A stretch of 64,000 nt of DNA from Paenibacillus bouchesdurhonensis (GCF_900155685.1 NZ_LT732548.1:3959538-4023537), one strand, 5' to 3'. Shown: positions 41,886-50,449, counted from the first letter of the stretch. The notes: a model not told the origin generated them from the letters alone. Made by a program: numbers and translations.

Positions 41886-42821
41886 TTGAAAATTCGTCAT
41901 GTTAAAGACGGCGTATTTACAACGGTTGATAATGTGGAGCTAACAACTACAGCACCCGAGGAAGGCTTTTATTGGATCGATGCGGACGGTGAGGATCTCA
42001 AAATTTTGCAGCCGCTGTTCTTTCTGCATGATCTGGCTGTAGAGGACTGCTTAACGGAAGAAGAGCAGCGTCCGAAAATAGAAACATACGACAACCATTA
42101 TTTCATTGTCGTAAACAGCATTCGCTTCGATGATGAAGAAATTTTTCTGAGGGCCTTGAATATCTTTCTCGGCCGTCATTACATTATTACGGTAACCAAA
42201 CAGAAAATCAACGAACTCCGTGCGGTAAAACCGATCTTGTGGGAGCAGGAAGTAAGCGAACCTGACCGCTTCCTCTACTTGCTCATTGACCTCGTCGTGG
42301 ACAATTACTTTACGGTCAGCGATCGGATCGAAGCGAAGATCGAGAAGCTTGAAGAGGATATTCTGATGCATACGAAGCGTTCCCATCTTAGCGAAATTAT
42401 AGGTCTGCGAAGTGAGATTTTGTGGCTGAAGAAGATGCTGGGACCGCAAAAGGAAGTCATCAATATTTTAAACAAGAAGGATTTGCGTCTGATCGATGAT
42501 CAGCTACAGAAATATTTCAGCGATATTTATGAGAATGCCGTAAAAATCTCGGAGAACTTCGAGACGTTCCGCGAACTGATGGGCAACCTGCGGGAAGCCT
42601 ACCAGTCCTCGATCGCTAACCGAGCGAACGAGATTATGCGCGTGTTCACAGCGATCACGACGATATTCATTCCGCTGACCTTAATTACAGGTATATACGG
42701 AATGAACTTTGACAATATGCCTGAACTGCACTGGAAATATTCTTATTACGTGGTGCTTGGGATCATGATCGTTCTCGGTGCCGGGATGTATTATTTGTTC
42801 CGCAAGCGGGACTGGATTTGA
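41886..42821 (+). CDS. corA: CorA-family magnesium/cobalt transporter
   Basis: I place the start at the TTG at 41886, nine bases after AAGGAGAG; the ATG at 41829 has no ribosome binding site and sits in a hairpin. The product, about 311 residues, has a large N-terminal cytosolic domain and two C-terminal helices. The pore signature YGMNFDNMPEL is near residue 275, and the protein ends FRKRDWI. It forms a pentameric channel for Mg2+ entry. Its leader suggests control by leader-peptide translation. A terminator follows directly. Confidence 0.95.
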   Translation: MKIRHVKDGVFTTVDNVELTTTAPEEGFYWIDADGEDLKILQPLFFLHDLAVEDCLTEEEQRPKIETYDNHYFIVVNSIRFDDEEIFLRALNIFLGRHYIITVTKQKINELRAVKPILWEQEVSEPDRFLYLLIDLVVDNYFTVSDRIEAKIEKLEEDILMHTKRSHLSEIIGLRSEILWLKKMLGPQKEVINILNKKDLRLIDDQLQKYFSDIYENAVKISENFETFRELMGNLREAYQSSIANRANEIMRVFTAITTIFIPLTLITGIYGMNFDNMPELHWKYSYYVVLGIMIVLGAGMYYLFRKRDWI

Positions 42822-42830
42822 AGGTTGAAC

Positions 42831-42872
42831 AAGGACGAAAGCTTCCGAACAACGGAATGGGCTTTCGTCCTT
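42831..42872. terminator. Terminator between corA and the HRDC gene
   Basis: A 12-bp perfect stem (AAGGACGAAAGC / GCTTTCGTCCTT) is followed by TTACTTTTG on the plus strand and lies between convergent genes. Confidence 0.85.
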
Positions 42873-42908
42873 TTACTTTTGTACAATTGAAAGCCTTAGC
42901 TGCTCCCG

Positions 42909-43916
42909 TTATCCTACGTCTCGAACACTGCTTCTGTCCCTGCGGAAACGGATTCGAATAAGGCGGAGCCGTTCATAGAGCAGTTCCCGCTCCTCGGCTT
43001 CTGCCGCCTCCTGGCCATACACCCGCTGCAGCACTGGCTTCAAAAAAGCATCTCCGAGTTCTTCATAAGCCTGCATGACCGCTGTCTGTTCTGGATCAGG
43101 CATCTCCTCCAGTTCGCTCTTGACCAGCTGCTCCGTGTTGTATCCATCCTTCTCCAGCTCCTCGAGCATTTCAATGATCTCCCTGCGGCCCAAAGCGACC
43201 CGCTCACGAATCTGTTCCACGTTGAGGCCTTCAGCGATTCCTTCAAGCAGCCTTCGGCGTACCCCATATTTCTCCATCTCGGCGCGGAACTTTACTTCTT
43301 TCTGCTTATACATCCAGGAACGCAGTGTCTCCTGATCCACAGCCTCCTCTACCCAATCTAATGGAAAAGTGGTCGTCCGGGCTTGGTTGCGAGTCATTGC
43401 AAGCAGTTCCTCTCCAAACTCAGCTGCTTTATTCTGTCCTACTCCAGGGAGCTGCAGCAGCTCTTCCAGCGTATGTGGTAAGAAGGCGCTAATCAGCCTG
43501 AGCAAGCGATTGCTCGCGATTAAGTACGGTGCCTTCCGATCCACGGCGGCCTTCTTCCTTCTCCAATTGCCCAGCTCGGCATAGAACGGTTCGTTCTCGT
43601 GATGTTCGCTATAGCAGATCAGCTTCTGGGCGATCATCGATTTGCCGCGAAGCTGTTCTTTTTCCTCCCAGATCCCCTCGATCGTAGGCTGGAAGCCTTC
43701 CCCCAGCTTAATGACCAAACGATGGCGATACACATGGAGCATCTCGGACCAGGATGAGCCCTCATACCATATATACTCCTGCTCCCCTTCGGCCGTAATT
43801 TCATTCCATCCCATGCGCCACATGCTGTCTTCCTCTCCCATCCATACTTGCGCGCTGCCGACGACAGCACCCGCCTCTCGCTTCTCCAAGCTGTTCAAAA
43901 ATATGATCCGCACCAT
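42909..43916 (-). CDS. HRDC-domain protein of unknown function
   Basis: The 335-residue protein has an N-terminal part of about 115 residues without a recognised domain (rich in Trp and Glu), an HRDC domain at about 125-195 (KAAVDRKAPYLIASNRLLRL, TLEELLQLPGVGQNKAAEFG), and a helical C-terminal region (EGLNVEQIRERVALGRREIIEMLEELE) that resembles a helix-turn-helix of the RQC type. HRDC domains occur in RecQ helicases and RNase D and bind nucleic acid. No helicase or nuclease motif is present. Its leader contains a promoter and a strong terminator. Confidence 0.8.
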   Translation of the reverse strand: MVRIIFLNSLEKREAGAVVGSAQVWMGEEDSMWRMGWNEITAEGEQEYIWYEGSSWSEMLHVYRHRLVIKLGEGFQPTIEGIWEEKEQLRGKSMIAQKLICYSEHHENEPFYAELGNWRRKKAAVDRKAPYLIASNRLLRLISAFLPHTLEELLQLPGVGQNKAAEFGEELLAMTRNQARTTTFPLDWVEEAVDQETLRSWMYKQKEVKFRAEMEKYGVRRRLLEGIAEGLNVEQIRERVALGRREIIEMLEELEKDGYNTEQLVKSELEEMPDPEQTAVMQAYEELGDAFLKPVLQRVYGQEAAEAEERELLYERLRLIRIRFRRDRSSVRDVG

Positions 43917-43987
43917 TCTTCCCCTCCTTTAAGTTCAGTATTGAACGGACATCCCGAGATCCTGTCTTTCGAAAATGCACGCAAAAA

Positions 43988-44021
43988 AGCACCCCCTCTG
44001 TAAAAATACAGAAGAGGTGCT
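43988..44021 (-). terminator. Terminator inside the leader of the HRDC gene
   Basis: On the minus strand a 15-bp stem (AGCACCTCTTCTGTA / TACAGAGGGGGTGCT, two G-U pairs) with loop TTTT is followed by TTTTTTG. It lies about 70 bases upstream of the HRDC start and downstream of the promoter at 44049-44076. Confidence 0.8.
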
Positions 44022-44048
44022 TCCTCCATTCATATACTGTTATTTCCA

Positions 44049-44076
44049 ATGATACCATTTTTCAATCAACTGTCAA
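44049..44076 (-). promoter_or_regulatory. Sigma-A promoter ahead of the HRDC leader terminator
   Basis: On the minus strand TTGACA (44076-44071), 16 bases, TATCAT (44054-44049). A transcript from here would meet the terminator after about 55 bases. Confidence 0.65.
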
Positions 44077-44182
44077 TGCCTGAGATGTTTTTCCCCATAA
44101 GCCCTCTTTATCCGCTATAATGTCTAGGAGCAATAGATTGACTTTGTTGAATACGCACAAATCGTACAAGGAGGCAAAATCA

Positions 44183-44485
44183 ATGACTGACCAACACAAG
44201 GAGTTGGATTTCCTTTCCGACAGTACAGAAAGCACCTCTACGAGGTTCGTGACTTTTATTGGAGAGTCCCTTAAGCGCTTTGATCTGGCTGTTACTACAA
44301 CGAACCGCTTCTACGGAAAAAAGCTCGTAACGGATTTACAAAACGGCAAGACTGCGATTCTAGGTACAGATGACCTGGAAGAAGAAGGATATCTGGAGCA
44401 TGTCTACAATCTTGAGGAGGAGGAGGCCGAAGAACTGAAATCCTTCCTATACCAGGTTGTAGGCGATGCTTACTTCACCGACTAA
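44183..44485 (+). CDS. DUF3055 (SAV0927-like) protein
   Basis: The ATG at 44183 has AAGGAGG eight bases upstream; an earlier in-frame start lacks one. The 100-residue acidic protein shows the DUF3055 pattern: STRFVTFIGESLKRFDLAVT, NRFYGKKLVTDLQNGKTAIL, GTDDLEEEGYLEHVYNL and EEAEELKSFL. The family is widespread in Bacillales and has no assigned function. It stands alone between the HRDC gene and a palindromic terminator. Confidence 0.85.
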   Translation: MTDQHKELDFLSDSTESTSTRFVTFIGESLKRFDLAVTTTNRFYGKKLVTDLQNGKTAILGTDDLEEEGYLEHVYNLEEEEAEELKSFLYQVVGDAYFTD

Positions 44486-44556
44486 AACGGCTACTCTTGC
44501 TGGCAAGTCGTGAGACCTGTCCGGACGCGAAGCCTTTAATCCAAGTATAACGGCAT

Positions 44557-44580
44557 CTACCGCCAAGGCCTTGGCGGTAG
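44557..44580. terminator. Perfect 24-base palindrome between convergent genes
   Basis: CTACCGCCAAGG and CCTTGGCGGTAG form a fully self-complementary site. It probably ends both the DUF3055 gene and the phosphodiester glycosidase, though no strong T-tract follows and a protein-binding role is possible. Confidence 0.55.
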
Positions 44581-44630
44581 ACAAATATGCATGGAATTCT
44601 CCCCCGGAGAAACCCTCTTTTACATATACA

Positions 44631-45734
44631 TCAGTTTTTTAAGCCTGATCCGAATACCAACGTGTTGCTAAGCTGCCGACCGGCATTGGTTAGCACTTTC
44701 CCTCCCCCGTACAGAGCGGAAGAGGCGCCCCCATCCAAGTTCATCGCTTGCTTCGCACCCAGCGCTTTCATAATATCCGCCCATTGCTTCATCGTCGCTC
44801 CAGGAACGGTAGCCAGCATAATGGATCCGTCCTGCAGAATGGCGATGCCGCTTCGGGCCGCCGAGCTCGTCAAAATTTTTGCATCGTTAAAGCCCTCGGC
44901 TGCCGCATTTAATGCCACCTTGCTATCCTTCACCAGACGCGGGCCAGCGCCAACGGCGGTAACTACCTCCTCCCAAGCAGGCAGCGATTCACCCTCTGCA
45001 TTCTTATAACTAATGGTCAGGTTCACTTCGCTACCAACCGTAAAGCGATCCGCCGAGCTCTTCTCTGTCCCGGTAAAGATAAGTACATACCCGTTCTTCG
45101 GAATTGCAGCATTCGCATTGACCTCATTTCTGACAACCTTGCCCTCATCGATTGTAACTGCAATTCCGCCGGAGAATCCGACCTTACTGCCGCGAGCCGG
45201 CGTAAACATGATGCTCGTGCTGCTTCCCGCAAGCGGTGTCCGGTTCATAAACGTGGCATACCATCCCTTGGAGCTCCCTTCCGGGGAAAGAACCGTACCC
45301 GTGATGGAAATGCGAAGCTCATCCATGATGGCCGTCCCGTCCTTCTTAAAGCCGATCGTTGTGCCATTTCCACCTTTATGCATCGCTACGTTATTCGCGA
45401 TAAGCGTCCCATATGGATCCGGCGGCCCGCCGTACGCTTCAAAGAAGGCGCCATTAATCGCTGCCTCCGCACCATACCTTCTAATGATCGCAGCAAAATC
45501 CTCCGTGCTGCCGACCTGTCCCTTCGCTAGGCCTACCGTAACGGGCGTGCCTTTCGGGATGCGTACGGTTTGCACCGTAAAGCTCTTATTCCCGACTTTT
45601 ACCTTCTTCGTCTCTTGCTTAATGGTCGGCCGCTGAGCTGCCGCCGCATTTCCTGCACTGGGACTGATCACAGCTATTATAGTGAGAATAGCCATGAAGA
45701 CCGAAGCCCAGCCCTTCCACTTCTGGTTACTCAT
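44631..45734 (-). CDS. Secreted phosphodiester glycosidase (NAGPA/DUF2233 family)
   Basis: The 367-residue protein has a cleavable signal peptide (GWASVFMAILTIIAVISPSAGNAAAAQ) and a full NAGPA-type domain with AINGAFFEAYGGPPDPYG near residue 95 and MNLDGGASSALY near 340. This family removes sugar phosphodiester caps. Compared with the anchored paralogue at 1418-2485 it lacks the membrane spacer and has an inserted beta domain. The start overlaps the end of the exonuclease gene by 8 bases, indicating coupling, which is an unusual pairing and probably only positional. Confidence 0.87.
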   Translation of the reverse strand: MSNQKWKGWASVFMAILTIIAVISPSAGNAAAAQRPTIKQETKKVKVGNKSFTVQTVRIPKGTPVTVGLAKGQVGSTEDFAAIIRRYGAEAAINGAFFEAYGGPPDPYGTLIANNVAMHKGGNGTTIGFKKDGTAIMDELRISITGTVLSPEGSSKGWYATFMNRTPLAGSSTSIMFTPARGSKVGFSGGIAVTIDEGKVVRNEVNANAAIPKNGYVLIFTGTEKSSADRFTVGSEVNLTISYKNAEGESLPAWEEVVTAVGAGPRLVKDSKVALNAAAEGFNDAKILTSSAARSGIAILQDGSIMLATVPGATMKQWADIMKALGAKQAMNLDGGASSALYGGGKVLTNAGRQLSNTLVFGSGLKN

Positions 45735-46629
45735 TCGCCGCCGCTACCCCCATCCAATTGCAAATGCTTGCCATCTCCAGCTCTTCGAACTTGGCGGCAA
45801 CCTGCGCATGATTCAGCTCAAAACGGCAGGCCTCCTGATCACATACCAATTCGACATCGCAGCGAATTTCCGCAAGCTGCCTGGATAAATGCAGCATGTC
45901 GAGATCAGCCTCAATCTTGGCGCGAATCGATTTGGACAGCTTGTCCAAATTGTTCAGTACACCCTCTACAGAGTCATATTCCAACACCAGCTTCAACGCA
46001 GTCTTCTCGCCGATCCCCCGCACGCCGGGATAATTGTCGCTTGTATCCCCCATCAATCCTTTAAGATCAACGATTTGCGCAGGAGTAATCTGCTTCTCCT
46101 CCATTAAGCTTTGAGGGGTATAAACACTATAATTGCCGTGGCCTTTTTTCATAATAATTACGCTTGTCGTTTCATTCACCAATTGAAGCATATCGTGATC
46201 GCCCGTCAAAATAAAAACGTCCATGTTGGACGTGCCAAAGCGTGCGGCAAGCGTTCCGATACAATCGTCAGCTTCATATCCGGGCGCGCTTATGTTCGGT
46301 ATTCCGAGGCTGTCCATCACGTCCTGAATGACTGAAAATTGGGGAATCAGGTCACCCGGAGCTTCTGAGCGGTTCGCTTTGTAGGCCGCGAATTGCTCCG
46401 TCCGGAACGTCTTGCTGCCAAGATCCCAACAGCAGGCAATATGAGTCGGATTAAATTTCTGCACCGCATCCCAGAAATATCTCATGAAGCCATATACCGC
46501 ATTCGTCGGCAATCCGGCCTTCGTTCTGCGAATATACCCCGTGGCTGCCGAAGCATAATAAGCCCTAAACATCAGCGCCATGCCATCCACAAGCAATATG
46601 CTCTCTTTTTCATTCTGTACAACTGTCAA
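45727..46629 (-). CDS. Stand-alone 5'-3' exonuclease (Pol I N-terminal/FEN type)
   Basis: The 300-residue protein matches the 5'-3' exonuclease domain of DNA polymerase I without the polymerase part, as in YpcP/ExoIX. Metal-ligand motifs are ILLVDGMALMFRAYY near residue 12, YEADDCIGTLA near 118, ILTGDHDMLQLV near 140, and LMGDTSDNYPGVRGIGEKTA (H3TH) near 190. The TTG start at 46629 has GGGAGAG about eight bases upstream. It should process RNA primers or flaps, as a back-up to Pol I. Confidence 0.92.
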   Translation of the reverse strand: MTVVQNEKESILLVDGMALMFRAYYASAATGYIRRTKAGLPTNAVYGFMRYFWDAVQKFNPTHIACCWDLGSKTFRTEQFAAYKANRSEAPGDLIPQFSVIQDVMDSLGIPNISAPGYEADDCIGTLAARFGTSNMDVFILTGDHDMLQLVNETTSVIIMKKGHGNYSVYTPQSLMEEKQITPAQIVDLKGLMGDTSDNYPGVRGIGEKTALKLVLEYDSVEGVLNNLDKLSKSIRAKIEADLDMLHLSRQLAEIRCDVELVCDQEACRFELNHAQVAAKFEELEMASICNWMGVAAANE

Positions 46630-46662
46630 ATTACTCTCTCCCTGCTGTAATCAAGCTGGTTG

Positions 46663-47028
46663 CTATTTGCCCCATACCCGTTCGTATTCCTCCGCTTTAA
46701 AGCCAACCGTTACCTGCTTCCCGTCGCTTACAAGAGGACGCTTGATCAGCATGCCGTTAGAAGCCAGCAATGCGATCTGTTCCTCACGCGACAAGTTTGG
46801 CAGCTTGTCCTTTAATCCTTCCTGCCTATACACTTCTCCAGCCGTATTAAAAAACTTCTTCAACTCTAGTCCGCTCAGGTCAATCCATTCCGATAACTCC
46901 TGCTCGCTCGGAGGCGCGTCCTTAATATGACGCAGCTCTAAATCATGGCCTTGCGCCTCCAGCCACTTCACCGCATTTCGGCAGGTGCCGCATTTGGGAT
47001 ATTGATAAACGATTAGCTTACTCATCAT
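46663..47028 (-). CDS. ArsC/Spx-family thioredoxin-fold protein (YusI-like)
   Basis: The ATG at 47028 follows AGGAGG by six bases; the open frame upstream of it lacks support. The 121-residue product starts MMSKLIVYQYPKCGTCRN, with a CxxC at the active site, and has RPLVSDGKQVTVGF, the cis-Pro region of the ArsC/Spx family. It has the length of YusI and Spx-like proteins. It lacks evidence for true arsenate reduction, since the ars partners are absent. Confidence 0.85.
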   Translation of the reverse strand: MMSKLIVYQYPKCGTCRNAVKWLEAQGHDLELRHIKDAPPSEQELSEWIDLSGLELKKFFNTAGEVYRQEGLKDKLPNLSREEQIALLASNGMLIKRPLVSDGKQVTVGFKAEEYERVWGK

Positions 47029-47104
47029 GTAAAACCTCCTGATCCAATTCACATTGTCTATGTTAATAATGCGCACAGCAGCTGCACAAGCCTTCGCTAT
47101 GCAG

Positions 47105-48079
47105 TTATACTGAACCGCTCAAGGCTTGCTCCAAGCGTACCATATCCGGCGGAAACGGAGCATGAAAGCTCATATATTCTCCAGTTAATGGATGGCGGAA
47201 TGCCAGCTCCGAGGCGTGAAGCGCCTGACGCTCGATAAAGTCGTCCAATCCTTTATCTTGATCGGGATGATATAGAACCTTATTTGGTACAAGATCATTG
47301 CTTGCTCTCGCTCCCTGATACATCTTATCCCCAATAAGCGAGTGGCCGATCGAGGTCATATGCACACGAATTTGGTGCGTTCTGCCTGTTCCCAACTGGA
47401 GCTCAACCTTGGAAGCAGGCCCCAAAATCTGAACCGTTGTATAATAGGTCAGCGCCGGGTAGCCGGACGGAGTAACGATACGCCGATGCGGCTCCTCAGG
47501 ATCACGATCGATCGGTCCGTCAATCGTCCCTTCAAGCGGGTCTGGTGTTCCATGCACGAACGCTATATATTTCTTCTCCACCTGATTTGCGATCATCTGC
47601 TCGGAAATATGCTGATGCACGTAAGCATTTTTGGCAATGGCCAGCACGCCGCTAGTCTCCTGATCCAGCCGGTGCACGGGCCGAAAACGGAACATCTCCC
47701 CTTTTTCCTGCCAATAATGAACGACTCCATTCGCTAAAGTATCCGTATAATGACCATGTGTTGGATGAACAATGATTCCGGACGCTTTATTCACGATTAG
47801 CAGAGCTTCGTCCTCATAAATACGGTCAAATGGGATGGGCTGCGGCAATATGTCCTCCGAAGTCTCCTTCTCTAGAGTAATTGCAGCGATATCCCCGCTC
47901 TTCACCGGCACGCTGATATACACTCTTTCACCATTCAGCGTGATCCCCTTCTCGGTCAGCTTCAACCGCGACAGCAGCTTTCTGGACACGCCAAGCCGCC
48001 GCTGCAGAACCTTCTTGAGCTGCCAGCCATCTTCTTCATCCGTTACTATATATATAATCGGGTCATAGTACAGCCTCAT
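47105..48079 (-). CDS. RluA-family RNA pseudouridine synthase
   Basis: The 324-residue protein has an N-terminal S4-like domain (GWQLKKVLQRRLGVSRKLLSRL) and the catalytic domain with VHRLDQETSGVLAIAKN, whose Asp (near 142) is the nucleophile, and GRTHQIRVHMTSIGHSLIGD near 235. It isomerises uridine in rRNA or tRNA; Bacillus relatives are YhcT, YlyB and YjbO, and I cannot tell which is nearest. Its ATG overlaps the stop of the adenosyltransferase gene as ATGA. Confidence 0.9.
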   Translation of the reverse strand: MRLYYDPIIYIVTDEEDGWQLKKVLQRRLGVSRKLLSRLKLTEKGITLNGERVYISVPVKSGDIAAITLEKETSEDILPQPIPFDRIYEDEALLIVNKASGIIVHPTHGHYTDTLANGVVHYWQEKGEMFRFRPVHRLDQETSGVLAIAKNAYVHQHISEQMIANQVEKKYIAFVHGTPDPLEGTIDGPIDRDPEEPHRRIVTPSGYPALTYYTTVQILGPASKVELQLGTGRTHQIRVHMTSIGHSLIGDKMYQGARASNDLVPNKVLYHPDQDKGLDDFIERQALHASELAFRHPLTGEYMSFHAPFPPDMVRLEQALSGSV

Positions 48080-48654
48080 GATTTTCGACCAAACACCTTT
48101 GCACTGCGCACATATTCCGTATCTTCGACTTGCTTGCGGGCATTTGCCGTACGAGCTGCAGCGAAGAAATAATCCGACAACCGATTTAAATAAGTCAGGA
48201 CAGCCGCATTCACCTCATGCTGCCTGCCCAAAGTAACCGCCCTGCGCTCGGCCCGGCGGCATACGGTTCTGCATACATGAAGCGCAGCTGCCAAGGTAGT
48301 CCCTCCCGGCAAGATGAATTTCTCCAGCCGTGGATTGCCGGCTTCATGGCGATCAATCCATGCTTCCAGCCGCGCAGCTGGCTCGGCTCCGACTTTATAC
48401 CGATCCTCGCTCAATTTGACGTAAGCCAAATCAGAGCCGCAGTCGAACAGCTCGTGCTGGATTTGCAGCAGTTCCTCCTTAAGATCTCCGAATGCCTCGG
48501 AATCGGATTCGATTAAGCTTGCAGCCTGACCAACAAAGCTATTCAGTTCATCAATAGTTCCGTAAGCCTCGATCCGTGCATCGTCTTTATCTACTCTGCC
48601 GCCGATGATGGAGGTCTGTCCCATATCGCCGCTTCTAGTGTATAATTTCACCAT
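48076..48654 (-). CDS. ATP:cob(I)alamin adenosyltransferase, PduO type
   Basis: The product has about 192 residues and starts VKLYTRSGDMGQTSIIGG. I give the ATG at 48654, but the GTG at 48651 has better spacing from GGGGG. Family motifs are KDDARIEAYGTIDELNSFVG, FILPGGT and CRRAERRAV followed by YLNRLSDYFFAAAR. It transfers the adenosyl group of ATP to cob(I)alamin to make coenzyme B12. It overlaps the RluA-type gene by four bases. YvqK is the Bacillus counterpart. Confidence 0.92.
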   Translation of the reverse strand: MVKLYTRSGDMGQTSIIGGRVDKDDARIEAYGTIDELNSFVGQAASLIESDSEAFGDLKEELLQIQHELFDCGSDLAYVKLSEDRYKVGAEPAARLEAWIDRHEAGNPRLEKFILPGGTTLAAALHVCRTVCRRAERRAVTLGRQHEVNAAVLTYLNRLSDYFFAAARTANARKQVEDTEYVRSAKVFGRKS

Positions 48655-48770
48655 TATCCCCCATTCACGCATTTTCCTGTTTCCTCAAAATCAATTAACT
48701 CCAATATACCATAAATCATCCCGCCGATAACCAGCCGAAGTGGCTGCATGCGAATCAAGTTGCGTGCGCA

Positions 48771-48802
48771 AAAGAGGCGACCCGCAAACGGATCACCTCT
48801 TT
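48771..48802 (-). terminator. Terminator of the Spo0E-like gene
   Basis: AAAGAGGTGA pairs with TCGCCTCTTT around an inner CCG/CGG stem and is followed by TGCG. It lies 32 bases past the stop. Confidence 0.65.
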
Positions 48803-48833
48803 GTACAAAACATTATCGATAGAGGAGCCTTCA

Positions 48834-49106
48834 TTATTTCACTTTCTGACTCTTCATGAATTCATTGATCTTTAAATCAAGCAAACTGCTTATTTCGATG
48901 ACAATATCTGAGGTAAAAGACTTCTCCACTAGAAAAATTTCTTCCATTCGAGTGCGGAGCTGTTGAATTTCATCCTCCAGTGTCAATGCTTGTGGTGATG
49001 TCCTCCGGCCTTCTTCGTCCATCCATTGATTCGTTTCATTGCCTTCAGCAATATGACCGCCTGTCAGCTTATACGTATACGGCATGTTGTATTCACCACA
49101 AAACAA
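48834..49106 (-). CDS. Spo0E-like aspartyl-phosphate phosphatase
   Basis: I choose the TTG at 49106 because GGGAGGG lies seven bases before it, although an in-frame ATG exists at 49133 and another at 49085. The product has about 90 residues. Its C-terminal half is a helical hairpin of the Spo0E type: DEIQQLRTRMEEIFLVEKS, then VIEISSLLDLKINEFMKSQ, with SSLLD in place of the usual SQELD. Spo0E proteins remove phosphate from Spo0A and so delay sporulation. The variant motif makes phosphatase activity uncertain. Confidence 0.72.
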   Translation of the reverse strand: MFCGEYNMPYTYKLTGGHIAEGNETNQWMDEEGRRTSPQALTLEDEIQQLRTRMEEIFLVEKSFTSDIVIEISSLLDLKINEFMKSQKVK

Positions 49107-49150
49107 AAGATATCCCTCCCTGAGAAACTTCAAGCCTCTTCCAAAATCAA

Positions 49151-49180
49151 ATTATAACATGATTATTGGAGCTAGATCAA
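49151..49180 (-). promoter_or_regulatory. Sigma-A promoter of the Spo0E-like gene
   Basis: On the minus strand TTGATC (49180-49175), 18 bases, TATAAT (49156-49151), about 40 bases before the TTG start. Confidence 0.65.
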
Positions 49181-49233
49181 TTAATAAATGAAAGATTTGT
49201 TAAATACCCCCATTTAAATAGTTCCTCGGAAGC

Positions 49234-50436
49234 TTAGCCTTGTTTCAATTTATGAACGAATTGGCCCATCCGGTCAAGAGCCTCATTGATTTGATTGACC
49301 GAAGTCGCATATGAGCAGCGCAGGTAGCCTTCGCCGCCCGCACCAAAAGCAGTGCCGGGAACTGCTGCCACTTTAGCCTCCATAAGCAGACGCTGAGCAA
49401 ATTCATCCGAGCTAAGTCCAGTAGTTTCTATACCAGGAAAAGCGTAAAAAGCCCCTTGCGGTTCATGACATGATAAACCGATATCCCGAAGCCCTTGGAC
49501 AATCAGCCTTCTCCGCTGATTATAGGATTCGACCATCTGATCCTTCTCTTCCAATCCGTTCTTGAGCGCTTCTAAGGCAGCTACCTGTCCCATCACGGGT
49601 GCACACATGACAGTATACTGATGAATCTTGAGCATGGCGTAAATCAATTCAGGATGGCCGCAAGCATAGCCCATCCGCCAGCCGGTCATCGCAAATGCCT
49701 TGGAGAAGCCGTTGACGAGAATCGTACGCTCTTTCATTCCCGGAAGAGCTGCAAAGCTAACATGCTTTCCTCCATAAGTCAGCTCGGCATAAATTTCATC
49801 GGAAATAACGATCAGATCATGCTTTTCAACTAATTTTGCAATCGGAAGCCAGTCTTCATAGGTCATGATTCCACCGGTCGGATTGCTAGGATAGTTCAAG
49901 ATAAGCACCTTGGACTTTGGAGTTATTTTGGCTTGCAGATGCTCTGCCTTGAGCTTAAAATTGTCCTTCGCGTAAGTCTCGATTTCAACGGGAATGCCTC
50001 CACTTATGAAAGAAATCGGCGAATAAGAGATGTAGCAGGGAGCGGGAACAAGTATTTCATCCCCTGGCTCAATCAGCGCGCGAAGCGCCAAATCAATCGC
50101 TTCACTCCCGCCCACCGTGACCAGTATTTCATCCTTAGGGTCATACTTCACCTCGAAGCCGTTGTACAAGTACTCTGCAATGGCTTCCCTCAGCTCCGGC
50201 GTACCAGCATTGGAAGTATAACTCGTGTAACCTCTTTCCAATGAATAGACGCAAGCTTCCCGGACATGCCAAGGTGTAATGAAATCAGGCTCGCCCACGC
50301 CTAAGGTGATGATATCTTTACTGCCGCTCGCAAGATCGAAGAACTTCCTTATACCGGAAGGCTGGATTTCTCTCACCCGGGGAGCTAAATAAGATAACAT
50401 CGATTTGTCGGATTGTTGTTGCGATTGTACGGTCAT
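49234..50436 (-). CDS. alaT: Class I aminotransferase, AlaT/YugH type
   Basis: The 400-residue enzyme has YTSYTSNAGTPELREAIAEY near residue 70, YPSNPTGG near 180, the PLP lysine in NGFSKAFAMTGWRMGYA near 245, and FGAGGEGYLRCSYA near the end. Bacillus YugH (AlaT) makes alanine from pyruvate and glutamate, and its partner YugG (AlaR) is the Lrp-type regulator; the same pair is found here 13 bases apart. Related PatA-type aminotransferases are the main alternative. Confidence 0.85.
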   Translation of the reverse strand: MTVQSQQQSDKSMLSYLAPRVREIQPSGIRKFFDLASGSKDIITLGVGEPDFITPWHVREACVYSLERGYTSYTSNAGTPELREAIAEYLYNGFEVKYDPKDEILVTVGGSEAIDLALRALIEPGDEILVPAPCYISYSPISFISGGIPVEIETYAKDNFKLKAEHLQAKITPKSKVLILNYPSNPTGGIMTYEDWLPIAKLVEKHDLIVISDEIYAELTYGGKHVSFAALPGMKERTILVNGFSKAFAMTGWRMGYACGHPELIYAMLKIHQYTVMCAPVMGQVAALEALKNGLEEKDQMVESYNQRRRLIVQGLRDIGLSCHEPQGAFYAFPGIETTGLSSDEFAQRLLMEAKVAAVPGTAFGAGGEGYLRCSYATSVNQINEALDRMGQFVHKLKQG

Positions 50437-50449
50437 AACATAACTTCCT

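Noticed and set aside
43801..44058. 85-codon minus-strand ORF across the HRDC leader
   Set aside because: It begins inside the promoter -10 element, reads through the terminator and lacks a ribosome binding site.
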